Assembly: GCA_951799425.1 (NCBI GenBank)
Contig: OX637401.1
Location: forward strand, 20,932,001-20,996,000
Origin: Ilex aquifolium
Lineage: Eukaryota > Streptophyta > Magnoliopsida > Aquifoliales > Aquifoliaceae
DNA: 64,000 nt
Reading direction: 5' to 3'
This document shows, one piece after another, positions 58,297-64,000 of the stretch. The position numbers were made by a program, and so were the translations under genes. Position 1 is the first letter of the stretch; every line of letters begins with the position of its first letter. Under the pieces are notes generated by a model. It had not been told where the DNA came from, searched no databases, and saw only the letters and a list, made by a program, of their open reading frames with translations.

Positions 58297-59295
58297 TGAT
58301 GATGCACAAAATTGTATTTGGCAAGATCAACAGTCAAGTGTGAATAATGATGTAGTTAATGAGTAATTAGCAAGCAATCAATGACAATCAATGGAACTTG
58401 AAGCAATAAACAACAGATCAACACAGGGAATTATAGTGGTTCGGTCTCGGATGACCTACTCCACTTTCGGGAATGGCAGCGGTGGCCTGGTGTTCTTTAT
58501 TGATGAATAAGAGTCACCGGAGTGTTACAGAGCTTTGAGAGAGAGAGAGAGAGAGGGAGAGAGAGAGAACCAGGGTGTAGTGAAGCCTGTCTCTAGGTGT
58601 CTGAGATGTATCAAGGTGTATTCAGCGTGTCTTTACCCTTGAGAGGGCTTACATTATATAGCTATGGTGAGGCGGTGAGGCGATGCCGTGAGGAAGAGGT
58701 TTTCCAGTATTTTGGTAAGTACAATCATGGTAAGAGTGGACTTCTTTGGCAAGCACAATTAAGGTAGGAGTCGATCTCCGTATCCCGTCATTCTCTCCCT
58801 CGTGCTCCAATTTAGTCGGAGGAGAGTCCTGATTGGATTGGACTTTAGGTTGGACCTTGAGTTGGAGTAGGAGTACCGGAGTCCCAAGGCAAGAGGGCAC
58901 CAAGGGGTAGGCGCCCAATGGGCGGTGCCCCATGGTTGGCGCCCAAGGGTGGCCATCTTGGGCTTAGGTGTTGGCTACTGGTGTCTTCCTTCTTGGACTT
59001 GAAGCATCATTGCATGAGGAGAAACAAATGAGAGGTTGAGGAGGAGTGAGGAGCTCAACCATTGGGCGGCGCCCAATGGTGGCGCCTAGTGGGTGGCGCC
59101 CATATGGCTTGGGTGCCTCTCATGTGGCGCCCCTTGGTCTCCCTTGGTCCTTTCACCTCTTCTCCGCTCTTTTTAGGTGGGTTGACCCGGCTTGATGGGC
59201 TTTGGTGACTTGGACTACTTCCGGGGCTCATTAGTATTTGGGCCTTCCTCGACTTATTCTTATCGGGCTTGGCCCAGTTGAATTTGGGCTCGTCA
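58297..59295 (-). repeat. 3' LTR of the second Tat element
   Basis: About 1 kb, TGATGATGCA to GGGCTCGTCA, followed by TTTGCCCCCCATG, which on the minus strand is the polypurine tract. It contains a (GA)n tract (58536-58568) and a minus-strand TATATAAT site near 58655. The partner LTR is outside the window, so the ends are inferred. Confidence 0.7.
58880..59125. repeat. GGCGCC motif array in the LTR
   Basis: About seven GGCGCC(C) motifs, often with AATGGG or AAGGG, spread over 245 bp. On the minus strand they lie upstream of the TATA-like site near 58655. The same motif is repeated in the accessory gene at 59755-59940. Confidence 0.75.
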
Positions 59296-59687
59296 TTTGC
59301 CCCCCATGCTCCGAGCTCTGATTTTCTCGAAAGGAAAGAGGTCGAGGGCATGTGTTTCGGCTTCGTAATGACTTTTCCTTACTCTTCACGGCACCCCTTC
59401 ATCGGGTCGTTCGTTGAGTTTCTGGGAAATTAATTAATTAATTAATTTTTTTTTTGTCTACCAGTTGAGGCCACTGTTTCATCTTCCTCCTCGTAGTTCC
59501 TCATTTCTGAAGGCCTTCCATATGGGTATTCTTCAAAACCACTAAGCTTTCATGAGAAGTTTCACCAAGCTTCCCCAAGAAGCTTTGTCTTCTCTATTTA
59601 AAGCCTTGAGTTTACTGTTCATCCACACTTCACAGCTCCTTACCATATTTTTCTTTAGCCTTCTCCTTATTCACCCAAAGCAAACAA
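59296..59687. other. Leader of the second element's accessory gene
   Basis: Non-coding, between LTR and the first ATG at 59688. It should hold the antisense promoter; no clear TATA box on the + strand. Confidence 0.4.
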
Positions 59688-62257
59688 ATGAAGACTAGAA
59701 GCTCAAGGGATGGTGGAAGAGAGGAGCATGGAAGAGAGGGAGGCACCCAAGGGGCTGCCATGGTCGGCGCCCAGGGGGCTGCTATGGCCAGCGCCCAAGG
59801 GCCTGCCATGGTCGGCGCCCAGGGGGCTGCTATGGCCAGCGCCCAAGGGCCTGCCATGGTTGGCGCCCATGGGGCTCTCATGGTCAGCGCCCAAGGGCCT
59901 GCCGTAGGCGTCGCCCATGGCTCCTGCCCAGGCGGCGCCTAGGGGTCCTGTCCTCCTGCGGGTGTTGGCCTCAGTCGCCTCGTTGGCAGTCGCAGCATGG
60001 TGGGGATGTCTACGGGTGGAGAGAAACCATTTGGAATTATTAGTTCCAGGTTGGGTTCAAGCAATAAGGCTCCAGTCAATCCCTTCAGTATATCGACAAA
60101 GGCTCAAGGCATAGGTGGGCAACAGAGTAGATCTTCAACTGAGGGCAGTACCCATGGTCCAGATGGCACCCTGGGCTCTTCAGGTGGTGTGGGTGGCGCC
60201 CAGGGGTCTTCGGGTGACACCCCAAGTATGACGCAGCTTCCCCTTCGCGAGTCCAGAAAATGACCAATCGCTGACTTGGATAGGCCTGGCTCCCGAGGTA
60301 TGCTCCAATGTTCTTTTTATTCTTTTGTCAATCATGATAAAAAAATTTTACCAATGGCCTGAGCCTGCTTTTGGGGTACCCTTTCAGATGAGGGGGAACC
60401 CGCCGGAGACCTTGACGAAGGTCCAAGTGCAGAGGGGGACAATGTTTCTCAGGTAGCCTCTATACTTAGTTCCTTTAAATATGATGATAACATCTCCGAC
60501 ATGGTTGCTTGGTACCGTATTCCACCCTCTGTGACGTGCCGCCGTCCTGAGACCGATGAGCCTGCATGCTGTGACTCTTTAGGCGAGATTGTCGTTTACG
60601 AGGGTATGTTGGAGGCTGGATTGCGGTTTCCTATCCCGGGGCCCATATGTCGAGTTCTGGAGCACCTGTCCCTTACTCCAGGGAGGTTGGCTCCCAATGG
60701 TTGGAGGGTGATTATGGCATTCTTCGCACTATGACGACTGGTCCACCCTGCTCTTGTTTCCCCGCCGTTTGAGGAGTTCCTGGCTACTCAAGCGCTTCGA
60801 ATGAACCCCGTTCCTCATCAGGGGTGGTACCGTTTTGCCCCCAGACTTGGCAAGATTATCGACGGGCTTACGTCCAACCTTTACAATTGGAAGATGAGGT
60901 TTTTCTTCGTCTGGGGAGAGTGGGCTTCTGTGTCCGACCGTGACATGGTGCCCACACGATGGGATATAGTCCTCCAGAACACAAAAGATAAATATTTCAC
61001 CTTCTACTTCTACCTTAATTATTGCCTATTTGTTCTTATGGTGTCACCGTCTTTCTGTAGATCCACAGATTCTGACTCCGATTCAAGAGGGGCTGCTTGA
61101 CATGGTTCGTGGCAATCCGACCAGAAAGTTTTCCTAGATTATGTCAGCGTCCGGTATTCCTACGATTCTTACGAGGCCGAGGAGAAAAGGTACTTAACTC
61201 CTTTCGTTGTCCCTTAAAGAATACAGCATGATATGCTTCTTGACTTACACTGGTTCTGCAGGTCTTCCTATTGATAGGTCACTGGTGGGGGGAGTTTTTG
61301 ATTCCAGGGTGATGCCTTCTCCCGCTCGCCCTCCCAAGAGGGCTAAGACCAGTGCCCCCAGCTCTTCACGACCGGAGTCCGTTTCTGAGGTTGACCCCAG
61401 TGATGCTCCTCCTCCTTCTTCGATTGGCGTCTCCTCGCCCTTGAGAGAGCACTCTTACACTGCTGCGGGGGCTGAGGTTCTGATGTCGTCTCCTGTCAGG
61501 ACGGAGGGTCTGCCCAGCTTTCCTACTTCAGGTTCTCCCCCAGTGTCCATGTTGCGAGATGTGAGATTGGCGAGGGGGAGACTTTGCAATTATGTGACTG
61601 GCGTCGAGATTCAAGAGGTTGCTTCTCAAGGTCCCGAGGGCGTAGTTGATGCTGCTGTGGAGGGCTTTACATTGGTAAGTTCTGCACTCCTCGCTTTGCA
61701 TGTGGTTTTTCTGTAATATACTGGCTTTGTCCCTAACTCTTCTTGTATTTCATCTTTGGATGTATATAGGTGGCTGCAGCCTTACCCTGCCTGTTTAACA
61801 ACATTCTGAAGATCAGGGAGGCAGTCGACGACCAGGCGAGGGAGAGGCAGGCACGTGAGAGTGCCGAGAAGTAGCTTAGACTGGAGCAGCAGGCACGAGA
61901 GGATGCAGCGGAGCTTTCACGTAGGCACTAGAGGATGCCGAGAAGCAGTTGAGGCTCGAGTGGCAGACACGAGAGAATGCCGCTGAGGAGCTGAGGCGGG
62001 CGCAGGAGAGGATTGCCCAGCTTGAGGCCGACCTTTGTGTAGCACTCGAGAGAGCTACTCGGGCCGAGGCTCAGAGAGATGCTGCTGAGATGGGCAAGGC
62101 TGGTGCCTTCATTGACGGCTACGAGGAGCTTAGGAGGAAGGTCACAGCAGCATACCCTTACAATGACTTTACTACCTTTCGGCCTGATGAGGCCCCTGAC
62201 ACCGATGATGATGGTGATGGAGGAGATTATGTGAGTGGGAGCAGTGAGGACCATTAG
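59688..62257 (+). pseudogene. Antisense accessory gene of the second Tat element (PF04195-like)
   Basis: Exon 1 (from the ATG at 59688) has a 48-bp tandem repeat translated as Ala-Gln-Gly-x-Ala-Met units and then a Ser/Gly-rich part. The family core lies at 60486-60990 (EIVVYEGMLEAGLRFPIPGPI, then RLAPNGWRVIMAFFAL). A TGA at 60732-60734 breaks it. Next come 61260-61675 (Ser/Pro-rich, acceptor at 61260, donor at 61676) and a coiled coil at 61770-62150 with several shifts. The acidic end (DEAPDTDDDGDGGDY) stops at 62257. The same family, orientation and position as the genes at 8114 and 11802. Function unknown. Confidence 0.7.
59755..59940 (+). repeat. 48-bp tandem repeat with GGCGCC motifs
   Basis: About four units (half-units of 23-25 bp), each with GGCGCCCA or AGCGCCCA. 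The unit length is a multiple of three, so the frame stays open. It shares its core with the LTR array at 58880-59125. Confidence 0.85.
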
Positions 62258-62467
62258 GAGTGATGCCTTTGTACTTTTTTGTTGACAGACTATGTCTTCC
62301 TTTTGTAAAAAGCTCATGGGTCTTAATGAAACACAACTTTTTGAGAAAGTACTTTGAAATTTTATTTCGCAATTCCAAGTAATACTTAAGAAAGTAGAAA
62401 ATAGCAAAACGACTAAAATGTAAACAGTACAAGTAATGGCCCTCGATTCATGACTCACTGCCCCCAG

Positions 62468-63563
62468 CTACTGGTAGTATTTGTTTAAGTGCTCCGCATT
62501 CCATGGATGGGCTAGGATCTTTCCTTCGGGGTTTTGGATTCTGTAAGTTCCTGGCCTTACTGCCTCTATGACGGTGTAGGGACCTTTCCAGTTTGGTCCC
62601 AGTTTTCTTTCTCGGGAGTCTTTGGTAGACAGGATGACCTTTTTTAAGACCAGGTCCCCGGGTAAGAAAGACTGAGGCTTCACGCTCGAGTTGTAGTACT
62701 TGGTCATGCGACGCTTGTACTCTGCATTCCGTAGCATGGCTATCTCCCTCTCCTCCTCTACCAAGTCGAGGTTGATGTTGGACCCTGAGGAAGTGTACCC
62801 CGATTTTAACGGGTATCACTGCCTCTGTTCCATATGCTAGAGAGAAAGGAGTTTGACCCGTTGGATTCCTTAGTGTGGTCCGATATGCCCATAGTACTCC
62901 TGGGAGTTCGTCTACCCATCTCCCCTTGGCAGTCTCCAATCTGGCTTTCAGGTTGCGAAGTATGGTTCTGACAGTGACCTCTGCTTGGCCATTTGCCTGG
63001 GGATGGGCGGGACTAAAGTGGGGTTGTTTGATCTGGAGGTCTCCACAGAAACCGTTGAGGAGTTTGTTGTCAAACTGCTTGGCGTTGTCGCTCACAATGG
63101 CATGTGGTATTCCAAACTTGCAGACTAGATTCCTCCATATGAAATCCTTTATCTTTTGATTTGTGATTTTGGCTAAGGCTTCTGCTTCTGCCCACTTGGT
63201 GAAGTAGTCGATGGCTATGACTACAAACTTGCACTGGCCTTGACTCACAGGTAGGGGACCTAGGATGTCAATCCCCCACATGGAGAAGGGCCATGGGCTC
63301 TAGATGGTGGTGAGCTCTTCGGGTGGTTGTCTGGGTATCGTTGCAAAACGCTGGCACTTATCACATCTCTTGACGAAGTCTTTGGTATCTCGGATCATAG
63401 TAGGCCAATAGTATCCCTGCCTAACTACTTTATGGGCTAGTGCACGCCCTCTTGAATGGTTTCCACATACCCCTTCATGGATTTCCCTCATAGCATAGTT
63501 GGCCTCTTCGGGGGTGAGGCAGCGAAGTAGAGGGAGAGAGTGACTTTTTGTGTATAATGACAT
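62468..63563 (-). pseudogene. pol: Integrase of the second Tat element
   Basis: HHCC region ([12 protein letters not shown], then CDKCQRF), catalytic Asp in WGIDILGPLP and IVSDNAK, Glu in NGQAEVTVR, and the C-terminal GPNWKGPYTVIEAVRPG and HPWNAEHLNKYYQ segments, so the C-terminal domain is present here, unlike in the first Tat element. A TAG at 63300-63302 (probably from CAG) and a frameshift near 62780-62800 break it. Confidence 0.92.
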
Positions 63564-64000
63564 ACCTGGATGCTCTCATCCTTACTTTTCTGGCTTCCAC
63601 TAGGTCGTCTGGACTAGTGCCTTCCTGCAGGTAAGCTCGAATAGGAGTCATCCAGTTGGATTCTGAGGATGCACAGTGGACCTCCTCCTCTAGTATGGTG
63701 GTGCTGGGCTCGAACTGGTGACCTGTTGGTGCTGGACCCATGAGTATATTGGTAGAGGCAAACTTTGCAAGGGCGTCTGCCATAGCATTCTCTTCTCGAG
63801 TCATATGGTGGATGTCGAAACAGGCAAACTTCGTGAGCAGGGCTTGGACCACCGAGAGGTACTCTTGCATCCTTTCTTCCTTGGCTTCAAAATCTCCCCT
63901 TACCTGGTTGACTATGAGCTGAGAGTCACTATAGGCCATGAGATTAAGTGCTTCCATCTCCAAGGCTAACTTTAGACCTGATATGAGAGCCTCATACTCT
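63475..64000 (-). pseudogene. pol: Archaeal-type RNase H and linker of the second Tat element
   Basis: [18 protein letters not shown] at the window edge, then [15 protein letters not shown] and [15 protein letters not shown], the second half of the archaeal-type RNase H, followed by the linker to integrase. A frameshift near 63555 separates it from the integrase frame. The gene runs beyond 64000. Confidence 0.88.

Larger units (their letters stand above)
58297..64000 (-). mobile_element. Second Tat-lineage Ty3/gypsy element, 3' part only
   Basis: The 3' LTR is 58297-59295, then the polypurine tract, a + strand accessory gene (59688-62257) and pol on the minus strand (62448 to the window edge). 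Same layout as the Tat element at 4486-31261. The rest, including the 5' LTR, lies outside the window. It differs from the first in LTR and gene sequence, so it is a different family. Confidence 0.88.

Noticed and set aside
59630-59918. Minus-strand frames with Ala-Pro-Trp-Ala repeats
   Set aside because: Antisense reading of the 48-bp repeat in the accessory gene.

Overview
The window is plant nuclear DNA, almost certainly from an angiosperm and probably a eudicot. It carries one identifiable single-copy host gene with plant-type introns, a small secreted-peptide gene model, a nuclear tRNA-Asp gene, a fragment of plastid rpoB, and many plant-type transposons (hAT, Athila, Tat, Tekay-like, TNT1-like copia, Helitron-like, MITEs). 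Most of the 64 kb is repeat-derived.

The main host gene is a SOG1/NAC008-like NAC transcription factor on the + strand. Its first coding exon (8 nt, 2947-2954) lies at the left and exons 2-6 lie at 34217-36909. Intron 1 is therefore about 31.3 kb. It is inflated by a hAT transposon (3115-33790, 8-bp target duplication with one mismatch). That hAT is split inside its transposase by a minus-strand Tat-lineage Ty3/gypsy element (4486-31261, TSD GTATG). The Tat element in turn holds a + strand Athila element (13233-24836, TSD CTGAG) and a solo LTR of a third family (4663-7007, TSD GGCAC). By-eye LTR comparison (about 3% for Tat, about 1% for Athila) agrees with this order of insertion. Taking the nest away leaves an ordinary intron of about 0.6 kb.

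Region by region: 1-2815 is AT-rich spacer with tRNA-Asp and a long GGT-type repeat. 2816-36909 is the SOG1-like gene with the nested transposons in intron 1. 37085-38830 holds remnants of a Ty3/gypsy pol (+) and a copia RNase H (-). 39695-40112 is a plastid rpoB fragment. 40958-45555 has Helitron-like repeats, MITEs and a two-exon, 69-residue secreted-peptide gene model (minus). 45968-46609 is a plant mobile domain fragment. 48001-57051 is a copia element (minus) holding a nested Athila-like solo LTR and flanked by about 0.94-kb direct repeats. 58297-64000 is the 3' part of another minus-strand Tat element that runs off the window.

Two patterns stand out. First, both Tat elements carry, antisense to pol and just inside the 3' LTR, intron-containing genes of the PF04195 (putative gypsy type transposon) family; one element has two such genes. 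Second, short palindromic arrays in LTRs (GCGTCCGGACGC in Athila, GGCGCC in the second Tat, CCTTCCGGAAGG in the solo LTR) recur in two of these elements at the 5' side of the accessory gene. In Athila the internal array sits directly before a TATA box and the env-position ORF, which suggests a second promoter made from LTR material.
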